Assembly: GCA_008692225.1 (NCBI GenBank) | Contig: VICG01000007.1 | Span: 531,501-595,500 of the forward strand | Source of the DNA: Monilinia fructicola | Lineage: Eukaryota > Ascomycota > Leotiomycetes > Helotiales > Sclerotiniaceae | Length of the DNA stretch: 64,000 nucleotides | Reading direction: 5' to 3' | Shown: positions 14,466 to 25,845 of the stretch, in pieces | Position numbering within the stretch: position 1 is the first letter of the stretch | How the letters are laid out: every line of letters begins with the position of its first letter | Position numbers and translations under genes: made by a program | Notes under the pieces: generated by a model | The model's database searches: none | The model's input: only the letters and a program-made list of their open reading frames with translations | Told to the model about the DNA's origin: nothing

Positions 14466-14684
14466 GGTTGCTTCTTTCTTTTGTTTGTATTATCATTTCC
14501 TACTCTATTATCTTTTGTGTGGAATTGATACTGCAGACTTGACTGGCACACTAACATCACTCACTCACTGTTAACAATCATCATCGCTTCTCGAACCGAG
14601 CTCAAGTTACCTCCCTAGGTACTTAATGCAACATTCGAACTTGTACTCAAAACTCCATATACCAAAACTCCATATATTGATAAG

Positions 14685-16586
14685 ATGATGACAATGGAGC
14701 ATGAACATGAAGAACAACGGAAGGAGGAACCGCAGAGAATTTGGGGCGCCAAAGATTCTTTAAAGAGGCATGCCAAAGGTCGTAAATCCATTATATCATC
14801 GAGTTCGGAGGAATCACCATTGTTGGGTCATGACAGGGCACGCGAAGGAGAGGGGAGTGAAGGAAGTGAGGAGACATCATGGGAAGGACATGCAGATTTC
14901 ATGGGGTTGACATGGTGGCACAAACCGTCTGTATGTTATTTACAATTCACGTTAGTCCAATATATACTAATCGACCCCCCATCAGGTGTATTGGCTTTTG
15001 TTTCCTTTCTTTCTCCTAGCTCTCGCAGTCGGCGGAATCATTGTACCAAAACTCAATCTTATCCTTACTCTCGTATGTCGATCATATCTCGCAGAGAGAT
15101 CTTCTCAAGATCCGAATTTCCTTTTCACTCCTGTGATACTTGGTGACGAAAATCCACAATGTCGAATTCCTGAGGTACAATCGTTGGTCACCAAGTTTAC
15201 ATTGACAATCACAATTGTTACTGGAATAATTAGTGCTATCATGTCCCCAGTACTTGGAGCTTGGTCCGATCGAAATGGAAGGAAGAAGATTCTCGCGATT
15301 TCGAGTTTGGGTGGTTTCTTAACAGAGGTCATCACAATTCTTGCGGGCAAATATCCAGACGTCGTTTCGTATCAATGGCTACTTGCTGGTGCAGTCTTTG
15401 ATGGACTTTGTGGTTCTTTTATTGCCGGAATGGCACTCACTCATGCCTATGCGGCAGATTGTACCGCGCCTCCTAAGAGAGCAGTAGCTTTTGCTTCCTT
15501 TCACGCATGTTTGTTCTCTGGAATTGCTCTTGGCCCTCTACTTGCTGCGGCCCTCCTCCGCTTAACTCATAGCTTGGTTACAGTGTTTTTATGTCGCACT
15601 GGGTATACACACCTTTTTCATTCTTTTCTTGCTACTGGTAGTACCAGAGTCACTTACTCAGAAACGTCAAGAAGTCGCTCGCGAAAAGCACATTGCCAAA
15701 GGGCTTCTTACAGCGAACCAGAATTGGCTGGGAACGTTAAAAAAACACAAATCCGCTTGCCCCTCTGAAAGTTTTGTGGCCATCTGGCGGAGGGAATACC
15801 AAGCATGTTCGTTCGAACCTTGTCCTACTTGCAACTGTGGATACTATCATTTTTGGCGTGGCCTTGGGAGTTATGACTGTCATTGTTTACTATTCCGGCT
15901 ACCAATTCGGATGGACAACCTCTGAAACGAGTCTTTACATGTCTGTTGTTAACAGCACTAAAGTATTTACTCTTATTGTTATCCTTCCGATTTTTAATTA
16001 CATCGTCCGAACGATTCCTCGCAACAGACAGCGTAGAGAATCAGGATTGGTCATGCCTGAACGCCATTCAGGTGCGGATTCAATAGACCTCGTTGTCATT
16101 CGACTTTCTATCATCTTCGAGATTATAGGATATTTAGGTTTCACGGTAACTCGTAGCGGCCCATTATTTGTGGTGTCTGGGATTATGGCTTCGTTGGGTG
16201 GTGTTGGTTCTCCAACGTTGCAATCGGCATTGACCAAGCACGTACCCCACGATCAAATAGGACAGCTTCTGGGAGCTACAGGACTATTACACGCGTTAGC
16301 AAGAGTCATTTGTCCTACAATATTCAATCTAATCTATGCTGAAACTGTTGGCACCTACCCACAGACAGTTTTCTTGGTATTAACGGGATGTTTTACATTG
16401 GCATTTACTTTCAGTTGGTTTCTGAGACCAAATGGTATGTCTATCCTTTTTTGAAGAAGTACATATATATATGGTTACTAACATACAATAGTGTCTCTTG
16501 AAACCTCATTTCAGAATGGGCAAAGCTCACGGAAAGTCGGCAATGATCCGGATATTCTTGTTGACGAGCAAATTGCTGGCGTTTGA
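14685..16586 (+). CDS. MFS transporter of the TCR/tetracycline-resistance-like group, two apparent frameshifts
   Basis: This is a major facilitator superfamily proton-driven membrane transporter; the substrate is unknown. Exons are 14685-14930, 14986-16434 and 16492-16586 (introns 55 and 57 bp; the last has a TACTAAC branch site). A charged cytosolic N-terminus of about 80 residues precedes the first membrane helix (VYWLLFPFFLLALAVGGIIV). The loop 2-3 signature is clear (GAWSDRNGRKKIL). A large central loop is followed by the second helix bundle (NLVLLATVDTIIFGVALG onward) and a short Ser/Asp-rich tail. Two frame changes are needed: one extra T in TTTTT at 15586-15590 (restoring TVFYVALGIHTFF) and one extra A at 15739-15745 (restoring NPLAPLKVLWPSG). 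With these removed the protein is 595 residues, a normal length. It is either a damaged allele or, more likely, a sequence error. Confidence 0.85.
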
Positions 16587-17883
16587 GCTTTTCCTACTGT
16601 TTTTTTGTCTTGGATGTATATTGTGTAATAGATATTTCTTGGTAAATGCTGCGAGTTGCACATGGAAGATATCATTGCTGGGTACATCATATTCATTTGT
16701 GATGAGTAGAATAGCATGCTGGCGTTTGGGCACTGGGGTTTGAGGCTAGGATGTGGATCGGGATTGGGGTGGTTTGACAGCACACACAAGGACCGATACG
16801 TGCATTGGCAGATGCAAATTCAGGGACAGCACAGTACCACATCGCTGGTTGACAATGCTGCATGCAATATCTTGATCTCAAAATTCACATGCGCAGTAAG
16901 GCGTGATCTAACTCCGTGTATGCCCAATTCCATCCAATCCCATAGTCAACGTGGCCCCCGAACCTCCTTTGTAGGAAACAAAACTAAGCTCCCAACATCA
17001 GCCACAAACACCATCCTACATCCAAATTGCCGTCCGTCCCTCCCTACAACTTCATAACTATCACAAAGCCGCACCCTGCACCCACCCCCCAACTCCAAAC
17101 GCCCTCCCCTGACACCCCACCCCCGAAGACAAATTCGCAATGGGTACCGTGGCCCTGCCCATGTAGCTTAATATTCATGGCCGCAAGCCTGCCTCTGCTC
17201 CGAGGGAAGGGAAGGGAAGGGAAGGGAAGGGATTTTTTTTTATCGGTAAAGATATTGTTGTTGGTTTTCGGATTTGTGGATTCGTATTCACTGCGGGTTT
17301 TGATGGTTTGTGGGGAGGGAAGGGGAAGAGGATAGTGGACGAGGAAGGACTATTATATACACGCATCCTTGTACCTGTAGCAAGGAGCCATTGATATCGT
17401 TGGCTTGTTGGTGGGTGGTTTGGGGGATTCCGATTTCCTCTTAGGGAGAGTGGACCTTGGATGATTAAGTGGCGGACGCGCAAGAATGCTTGCTTGCTGG
17501 GTCGGTCGTGTGTTGCGGTTGGGGGTGGGGGATCATGATATCTTTCTACGCATCACTTTAGGGCATGGGGTCTTACGAAGGGTGATGCATGTGCAGATAG
17601 CGGAAGGGCGAGTTCCTGGGCGGAAGAAAGTGACGGTACGAGCGAGGACGTCGGGGTTTGTTTCTTCGACAAAGGGGAAGAGAATGATTGCGTATTGGTA
17701 TACAGCGTGTATGTAAGCTTGCAGAAGAATATAAGAAGTCCCCACGATCACAAATGCGTCGGCTTATCTACCCGTTTCTTCATTGGCCCTCCGCACTCTT
17801 CCCTCTCCTATCCTCGTGTTCAGGCTCGCTCCATCTTCACCTTCCTTACCCTGCTATCCGAGCACCCCGCCTCCCTCTAAAAT
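16587..17883. other. Intergenic region between MFS gene and secreted repeat protein
   Basis: The two flanking genes converge here. Overlapping frames on both strands (for example 16716-17057) show no domain and unlikely composition. A GGGAA pentamer array lies at about 17203-17232. Nothing else can be supported. Confidence 0.6.
17203..17232 (+). repeat. GGGAA pentanucleotide array
   Basis: About six uninterrupted GGGAA units followed by a run of eight T. Runs of three G at five-base spacing could form a G-quadruplex, but two-base loops and the intergenic position give no evidence of function. Confidence 0.7.
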
Positions 17884-19283
17884 CTAAAAAGGTATCACTT
17901 TCTGCACCCCCGTATAAACAATCTTACTCGTCATCGCGGGAGCCACATGAATCGTAGAAGAAGGTTTGCCCGTCTCACTGGGACTTTTACTTTTCCCCGT
18001 CGTCGTCGCCTTCGCCTTCGCACTTGACCCAGTAGCTTTGATGCTCGTACTCGATGATACATGCGCAGTAGGTTTTTCGGCAACAACAGAGCTGCCGCTT
18101 TCTTTCTTCGTGGCTTTAAGTGTGCTGCTGGGTTTGTTGGCTGTTACGGTGGTGTAGATTTTTGTTGTGCTGGTTCCTCCGTTGATGGTTGTTACGCTTT
18201 CGGAAGGGGATGATTTGATAGTAGGAGAGGACGTGGGGCGGGGCTTTGAGCTGGGGCTTTCTGTGCTGTGGGTTCCTGTCTTGGGCGTAGTGGGCTTACT
18301 GGAAGTTGTGGCGCTTTTGGTGATTAGAGGGGGATCTGCTAATGCTGGTGTTAGCTGCTGAAATAGTGGTCATCTTGGTATAAGTAGTATCAAGGCTTGA
18401 GGACGTACCAGCCGTGATAGAGGTAGTGGCGGTAGAGGGCGGATGTGAGACGGTTGAAATGTGCTGACTGGTGATGTCACTAACAATTGTAGCCGGGTAT
18501 CCAGGAATACCGACGCCTCCTGTGACGGTTTCCATGACTGTCGCTATGACTGTTCTAGTGTGGGCGTATTCTTGACGTTTGTCGTTCTCATGAATCTATG
18601 AGGTATCAGTAATGGGATCGAAGCTTAAAGTCTAGGTGCGGAAGGAAAAATACATCGCTTGGGGAGACTGATCCAGCATCTAGTTGCTCTACGGCAGGAA
18701 TGGTCTTTCTCTTTTCAACCGTCGCAATCGCGTCCGGAGAAATAGAACCAAATTCCAATTGCTCCTCGGGAGGAATAGTTCTTCTCTTCTCTATTTCTTC
18801 AATATACCCATTAAAATGTATAACAGGAGCAAATTTCTCAATATCCCTCTTCGAGTGTCCAGAGGTAATAGGAATCAATGTTTTCAATACCCCTACCCGT
18901 AATCGGAACCAGTAATTCCACATCCCCTGAATTTCTCTTGGGATGTGAAGGCGTAATCGGAATCAACTTCTCAATATCCCTCTCCTCAAAATTCCTCTTC
19001 GAGTGTCCAGGGTTAACAGGAACTAATACCTTCACATCTCTAGAATTCAGAGGAACTAGTTGTTCAACATTTGAATCAGCATTGACTGGCAGTGCTGAGA
19101 TCTAATGCCATACGTGTGTTAGTTCTTTATTTGGGGGAAACGATATGAATATTTGAGGAATGGAATGGAATGAGATCGAGTGAGATGTGAGGGAGTGAAG
19201 GAGAATATGCAGAGAAGGAGACGTACAAAGTTAGGCAAAGCAACCAACAACAGAACTGCTGCTTCTGCTATTGTGAGATGCAT
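17884..19283 (-). CDS. Secreted Ser/Thr-rich protein with five Lys-Arg sites (kexin-type precursor candidate)
   Basis: Three exons are read on the minus strand: 19283-19227, 19101-18654 and 18595-17884 (introns 125 and 58 bp). The corrected protein has about 404 residues. Exon 1 encodes a signal peptide (MHLTIAEAAVLLLVALPNF). Residues 34-168 contain repeats ending in Lys-Arg at about 54-55, 74-75, 103-104, 124-125 and 149-150. Three repeats share LVPVNPGHSKR / LIPITPSHPKR / LIPITSGHSKR; two later ones share a TIPxxEQL...GSxSPD pattern. Residues 170-404 are Thr/Ser/Lys-rich and probably O-glycosylated, with no GPI signal. Two frame corrections are needed: one extra C in CCCC at 18890-18893 and one extra G in GGGGG at 18329-18333 (plus-strand bases). 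Kex2 cleaves after Lys-Arg in the late Golgi, so this may release small peptides. An alternative is a wall protein with chance dibasic sites. Confidence 0.72.
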
Positions 19284-22200
19284 TTTGTGCTGGGTTGGCA
19301 GTTTGACCTCTAGAGTTGATTGATGCGATATAATGAGATGATTGAAAGATTGGGTATAAGTGAGTATTTCTATCTGATCTGATATTCTCACCGCGTATAA
19401 AGATAAACTCAACAGATCCAGAAATTGCAGTAAAACGAACGAACGAAAGAGAAAAAAAGAATGTAACGATCACTTTGGATCCAGTAAGAAACGACGCAAA
19501 CACTTGCTTTCGCAAAAAAAACTACAAGTCACCACTAAGAAAGTGGAAAATAAAAACTAAACTTTCAAGAAGCAGAAAACCAAGAAAGCAGTTTACAGGA
19601 GATCATATACATATATCTGCAATCCTACCATCAATCGAATCGGTAACATGGAGTCAGCAATATGTAACCTTACGCAAACCCAAAGGATCAGAAACAAGAC
19701 ATCTCATCTTCAAGAAGGACCTACTCCGTTCCAGCGAAATAGCATATGTCAATAAATGTCAAGCATAAGAATCTTCAATCTCCCACCCCAGGAAACCTCT
19801 CATCCATCTCAACAGTTCATTTCCTCGGTGACGATGGGTGTTGGATCCCAATTCCTAAGCTTGATATCATGCAACCTTCTAGCCTAGCCCAGTTTAGCCG
19901 CAACTTGTAGGAGAATTAAATATATGTAAAAGCATTATCACGAGATGATTATATATTCCTTCGGGGGTTCTCGAGTGGTATCATTTTTCATTCACATCTT
20001 TTATTTATCGACCCATCAATTTCCAACGTTCTTCCAAGTGCTTAATCATATTACAGGCCATACCAATCAAAAACAAAAGCACAAATACTTTGAAACGTAA
20101 ATCCAGAAGAATCTATACATGTGCCTCAAAAGATTAATTTCGCCCCTTGAGCCTTCAAATCCTTTGATCCTAAACCATCCGCAATGGGTATTGTACTGCT
20201 TGACTGAAAGTCCCTGATCACACTTGTGCTATTTTGAGATGGAATTTAATATGATCCGACAAGGGAGGGGTATTTGCAGCCACCATAGTTCGTGGCGATG
20301 CACACGCAGGCAAGGATCTTGTAAGCAAAGTAAGATTCATCTGACCTGGTGGCCCGGACTTCGATATCAAAATCAACATTCAAATCAATGGAGACGCGAC
20401 AAAAGGAAGATATCAAAAAACATGGAATGAATGCAACACTTCGAGAAGGAAATATATCGTTGCGTTAATTCACACAGCATAGGTATGTACAGTTGTGATC
20501 GAGCTTTTTATGATACAGCCTAACCATCTCATTATTCTTACCCTTGAACGAAGGATCAAATTTGTCATTTGCTTACGCCGAGGATGCTTCTAACGTTTAC
20601 CTTCACTTACCGAAAGACTGGTAGCTTTGAAGAATATATGAATATTGAGAATGATTATATCTTCGATGAAAAGCGCAAAAATTTGAGCTGGCCTTGCTCA
20701 ATTGTTTTGTAGTCTGCGATGCGTCATTCTTTCTTGACGTATTGGTACGCAAAACTGCGGTAATTCAGTAGTCGCATGAGATGTAGTTGTGCTTATGTTT
20801 GAAGCAAAGGAGGTCCAGAAACTTGCAATTGAGGCTGTTGGCACACCTTTATTATCACAAACCCCTACGCTAACGTAAAGCAAAGCTCTCTGGTTTGAAA
20901 CGAACCATCGTTCAAATGTCGAGATACTTCTCCGTCCATAACTGAGTGTACGTAAGTATCGCCAATGAGAATATAATGATCGTCAACTTGACGAATGTCA
21001 AGAGGCACCAGACACATAGATGATGATATTCCCTCTCGAGCTTGTCAAGGGTCGATTCTCATATACCCCTTTTCTGAACACACTAAGCGATGATTTAGGC
21101 CTAATTATCTTGTCCACGGATAATTTTGCTGCTGTGATTCATCTAAATTTGAACAATCCTTCCAAAGTCACTTCCCAACATCTTTATTCGGTTTCCAAAT
21201 ACCATGAGCGCGCGAATCGAGCAGCATCATATGAAGATAAGTCTTTGGTGCCAATCACCACCCGATGTAAGCCATTTTATTTGCGTTGTCCAGAAGATGT
21301 GAGAATTTAGCAACTCTATGGATCAAAATTCGTTGCCTTATGCGACGAAAATATTCATTAATTTCTATAATATTATGTGTATATAGATATGAGGGGCATG
21401 GGTTTCAATGATGCCGAAGACTCGAAAAATGATAAGCTATTTTCTGGAATGTTGGTTTCATCCAAAACATTAGGAAGGTAAAGGTACAAGGAGTGGAGTA
21501 GTTCTTAATCCCCAGTACGTCTCCGATCGGGTACCGATGAAGGCTAATACGGATCTGTTCCGCCACAGATCAAATAAATGATATCAAGACACCCATATTT
21601 TCATATAGCAGATGTAGCCAATTCACAAGACGCTTTTTCTCAGAAAGAATAGGTAGGCCTTGTCAAGATTGGCGTACAGGAGAATCATGAGAAGAAAGGG
21701 CAAGGACAGCTTGAAACATATCTCTCCCATTCGCCACCAACGTTCATCGATTGCTGATAAGGAGTTTACCGAGAGTCAATGGCTTTCTGATCCTCTAATA
21801 TGCTGCTGCGGCAGATTCAGTCTGTACAATCTTAACGAATTCGAAATACACAATGTAAGCCAGCCTTTCCACCAAGAATGTGGGATCTAGAGATATTAAC
21901 ACAATTTCAAAGAATTTCATGCATAAGGACTCGTTATATCCACATTGCAGAATCGCATTCTTCGACATAGGAACATCCTGCATCCATCAGGCAGATTCTG
22001 CCCACCAATCTCGATCTAGAATATCTCTTAGAGCCCTGGAGAGTTTAAGAAGACTAAAGGTGCCAAGCCATTCGTGCCTCATGATCTTATACTTGAGTCT
22101 TGAACCCGCAGCTCGTGCTCTAAAGTATTGTCCCATAGGTCTTCGAATGGTAATCCGCGAATCTCAACTTTGCGCAGAAAGGCAAACACTAGCTTGCTCT

Positions 22201-22593
22201 CATCAGTGCTGGGCCCAAACAAACGACAACACTTGTAGCCGTCATTTAGCCCATGGATATTGAATATCAAGAACAACACCACACATTGAAAGTGGAATAT
22301 TATTCAGAATTGTTATCCTTCGAAGAGAAAAATCGTGCCTACAGGGAAGTAAGGTTAGCATGAGGATGCGATTTTGGAGATTGTGATCGGAGGGACCCTT
22401 TTCCCTTTTCCCTTTTCCAGGGCGGTGTGGCTTAGGGTCTCAATTTGCCGGCAGTAAATTTTCGGACTAACCTTAGCGATTGTAGGACTGACCTAAGTTT
22501 GTTTTATTTTACTTTTTGCAAACTTACTCGTACAAGTTTTCATTCAATCTCACTTACATCTTCACATCCACGAGTCTATCAGTCACAGTCAGA
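19284..22593. other. Intergenic region, no supported gene
   Basis: About 3.3 kb without a recognisable gene. The longest frames (21880-22263 plus, 22079-22282 and 21795-21983 minus) share no motif with known families; the minus-strand pieces could be remnants of one worn-out gene, but I cannot name it. A CCCTTTT triple repeat lies at about 22398-22418, roughly 180 bp before the zinc-finger gene. Confidence 0.5.
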
Positions 22594-22982
22594 ATGCCTA
22601 TTTCAAAGAAAGATAGAGTGCGTATACTTTTCAGTATCAGACTCATATAAGGCCTGCTAACTAATCTTGCTCTATAGATTGCTCGTGAGCACAAGAAGGC
22701 TGATAAGGAAGGTACCCGCGCCCCAGTCAAGGCAAATGGTCTCCCAGTTAAACCAGCTGCACCAAAGTCAAAAGTACGTCTCCAAGCATGTTTCTGTGGC
22801 AATGTTCTTCATGGTGGCCATTCTCTTCGTTTTATAATTGGGACTAATCCTCCATGTAGTGCGAGTTTTGTAAAATGGAATTGGTCAACACAAATAAGGC
22901 ACAATTGATAAGCCATGCCACGAAGCATGAAGACAAGGGATGGACTAAAGAGAAGTGCTGGCCAAATGATTTCACTGCATAG
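22594..22982 (+). CDS. Small zinc-finger protein, 4F5/At2g23090-like, 80 aa
   Basis: Three small exons, 22594-22617, 22678-22773 and 22860-22982 (introns 60 and 86 bp), give an 80-residue protein. The N-terminal half is Lys-rich (KKDRIAREHKKADKEG), like 4F5-type basic tails. The C-terminal half has one C2H2-type finger, CEFCKMEL...LISHATKH, with a Cys-x2-Cys and His-x4-His spacing, followed by KGWTKEKCWPNDF. This is the layout of the small eukaryotic At2g23090-like zinc-binding proteins, whose biochemical role is not established. The exon joins are forced by the frame: no single exon is long enough alone, and all splice sites are GT..AG. The gene is complete and needs no correction. It stands alone, with spacers on both sides. 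Confidence 0.85.
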
Positions 22983-24458
22983 AAAGCTGGACGAATAAAA
23001 GTTGAGGGTGACGGAAAATGATACCATGAATTGTCGGGGAGTAAGGCGAAATCAGGCATCCTGAGGGAATTGCACATTCCGATGAAGGGTCTACGAGGGA
23101 ACGAGGGACAGGTTTCATGGAGCCGGTTATTGGATTTCCCAAATAGCAATTATGAATAATGGTTCCTCGCGATGCATATCTACTTTTACTTCGGGTGAGT
23201 ATGAATTAGTCCAGGTGGGTGAATTCACAGTCTTCTTACTGGGTCTTTTGCTTCTTAGGTCCATTTTTTATATTCTTGATTAGAGATGAGATGAGATTAC
23301 GGCATCTTTTGGACAGAAGGGGCCATGAAGCTCGGGGCATCGAACACGAAGAAACTCATTCATATGATCTTTATTTCTCACTCATCTTGATCATCCTCAT
23401 TATGAGGGTGTCGGCAGCGCTATATCTCCCCACCCTCCCCATTACATGTCATTTGACCTATACTTACTTGTCTGTCTTCCTCGAATGATTACTTGGCCCG
23501 ACATTCCCAAGTAATCTTATAGCAGTGGAATGGGTTGAGAGGATGAATGTGTAACAATTCATACGCGAATCATTGCACAACGCATGAACTACGTGGAGTA
23601 GCCTGATTCAACCATACAACCAGGATTGGTGAGAACGAATCAACAGGACTCATAGATTCACTTCAGGTTTCATTATACGATGTCAATCAGTTCAGTGCAG
23701 TCATCACTCTACCTTCTGATATTCAGTGTGACAGGTGATGAACGAACAAATTTGTATCACTATTCGGTTGTTTTAGGCCTGTTGAAGGTGTACAGAAAAT
23801 GATTAGCACAACCTTGAAATTGGTAAGGTGGTAGTCCTTGGTGACCCGAAATTCCGGTTATAGCGTTCAAATTAATATCTTGTACATGGATGATTTGACA
23901 ACTCATAGTGGTGATGAACACTTCAATCTATGCCGCGGAACGTAGCCGGCTACCTGAGGGTTGATGTTCATAGTAAGGTTGCCCGAATATGGTTTGGTTG
24001 TAACTTGCCTACACAAGATCATGATGCATAATTCAACAGAAATAAGCAAATTTTCATTTGATACCCGCATGTACTCAAACACATGAAGGATTTCGAGGTG
24101 AACTATCTAATTAGAAAGCGAGTATTTCAAGATCACGGTCAAGTGCTTGTAGCTGTAGCTGTAGCTGTAGGTTCTAATTCTTTGTCCACCAGGTCTCTAC
24201 TGCACAGACTCCGGATCATTGTCGGGCCGAAGGCACCCAGAGAACTCAACTTAATAACAACTCCTCTTCCTAAATCTTAAGAATTATGAACAGTCTGTTT
24301 CATACTATGACAACCCAAAGACACTATATCTGTTCATTCTATGCTATCCATACAAAAGGAAGAAAGCGAACGCTACCACTTCCAAACTCTTCATCGAGTT
24401 GCTGATTGAGTTTCGGCTGGTGATATACGAAGAGGCCTCGATTTCGAGAACTTTGGAA
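22983..24458. other. Intergenic region, no supported gene
   Basis: Only short frames without motifs. A small GTAGCT hexamer repeat (four copies) lies at about 24149-24169. Nothing else stands out. Confidence 0.6.
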
Positions 24459-25845
24459 CTATCCTCTGAATGTTCCATTCCATGTTACTCTACCCTGAGG
24501 TTTGAATATTCTGAGTGGTGCGATCGGCTGGACATGATCCAAGGATCCAATTGATTCAGCGTCTTCGTCTTTATCGGGATCATATTCACGATCGATAATA
24601 GTAGAATCATTCTGATAGATTGTTTCGTGACGATTCTGCCACGCGTCAGGTTTCTTCTCTTCTCTCTCTTCTTCCTCTTCTTTCCTCGGTTGCAACTCGA
24701 GGAACACGGTCTCTTCGACTGAAACGTTCTGAAGGAGATTCAGCTTGGTCCCGGTAATATGGATTAGGATCAAGTTCCGGAGGAACATTCAAGCTATATG
24801 TCTCTGGGGGATCAGGTACTTCATACAAGCGTTGTGATGGTGGTGGTCGGCTGCCGCGTCGCTCCTGGCTACCGCGAGCAACGATAGACGTATGGGCTGG
24901 AGAACGGGCATAAGGGGGCTGGCTATGATGTCGACCGTTTGAGCCACGAAGATAAAAGTTTTCTGTTGGTGTTGGCTGTGGAGTCATTGCCCGAGCGGGC
25001 TGAATGGTCATCGGTCGAATAGGTTGCGGGGTCCTTGAGCGAGCCGGTTGTGTTGAAGTCGGACGCGCGATTTCATTGGGAGCGCCGTTCTCGGAATAGT
25101 GTCTACCTAGCGGTAGTCGCTCTACTGTACATCTTCCATACGACCTTGGATCAGACTGTCCATTATGCAATCCACTGAGGTTTATTGACCGGGTAGTACG
25201 ACGTAAGGTATCTCTGGAAGCCGGTCTCTGTTGAGGGGGTGGTGGTAGTCTGGGTGAGTCATCAAGTAGTCCGTCTGCTTTCTCGCCTCTCAATCTTAAA
25301 TCTGCTAGTCGCGAGAGGATTCGATCTGCCATTATGTCAACATGAAGTCTTGAAATGATTTGTAGCGATGGAACTGCGTACCTTCCGTATCTTCTATCCT
25401 CGACCTTCCACCTATCAAGCGCTGGAACTCCAGGGTTTCATCCAAGGCATCCGCTGTGGTTCTGGTTAGGGATATAGTGTCACAAAATAGTATTGGAAGT
25501 TGAAGACTCCTCACCGATAGTGCGCAATTCAGCCGCCATCTCCTTGGTGTCTACCCCAAACTTCTTTGCCACCATCCTGCGAAATTGTTCCTTTTCTCTC
25601 TCTGCATTACAAGACAAGAATGGAGTCATCTTTTCCAATTTGCCCTGACTTGCCATATCTTCGAGGACACAAACTGCAGCGTTGCAAAATAACTCTACTC
25701 GAAGAGGATCGTAGCTCAGATTTATATCTAAGGCAGCTTCAAGAACGTACAAGAGATATCCTGGATGCAACCCCGCATTTAGTTTGTTGCGAACGTACAC
25801 GTCCGCTGCTGCACGTATTCGCTCCACGTTGGTCGAGTTGTTCAT
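24459..25845 (-). CDS. Unrecognised protein: alpha-helical N-terminus plus Arg/Pro-rich disordered tail
   Basis: Exons are read as 25845-25515, 25453-25382 and 25325-24459, with GT..AG introns of 61 and 56 bp. The splice choices are set by frame: the first acceptor must be the second AG (ACCACAG). Residues 1-110 look globular and helical (MNNSTNVERIRAAADVYVRN, then YLLYVLEAALDINLSYDPLR). Residues about 140-360 are Arg/Pro/Ser-rich with TPQP/RPMTIQPARAM repeats, and the tail is acidic then basic (DREYDPDKDEDAES...). I do not recognise the family. One base must be dropped near 24651-24700 to join ERRGRRER to PDAWQNRHETIYQ; the simplest place is the TTT at 24651-24653. The corrected length is about 422 residues. 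The dense SR/RPP tail would suit a nucleic-acid or scaffold role, but that is a guess. Confidence 0.65.

Larger units (their letters stand above)
12836..14684. other. Intergenic region between ferrochelatase and MFS gene
   Basis: No supported gene. It carries an AT palindrome cluster at 13205-13273. A pyrimidine tract built of CCCCTTCCTTT-like units lies at about 14400-14465, probably in the promoter or 5' leader of the transporter. The frame at 13581-13805 has no family features. Confidence 0.6.

Noticed and set aside
17203..17232. Telomere-like G-rich repeat
   Set aside because: The unit is GGGAA, not TTAGGG, and it lies inside an ordinary intergenic region.
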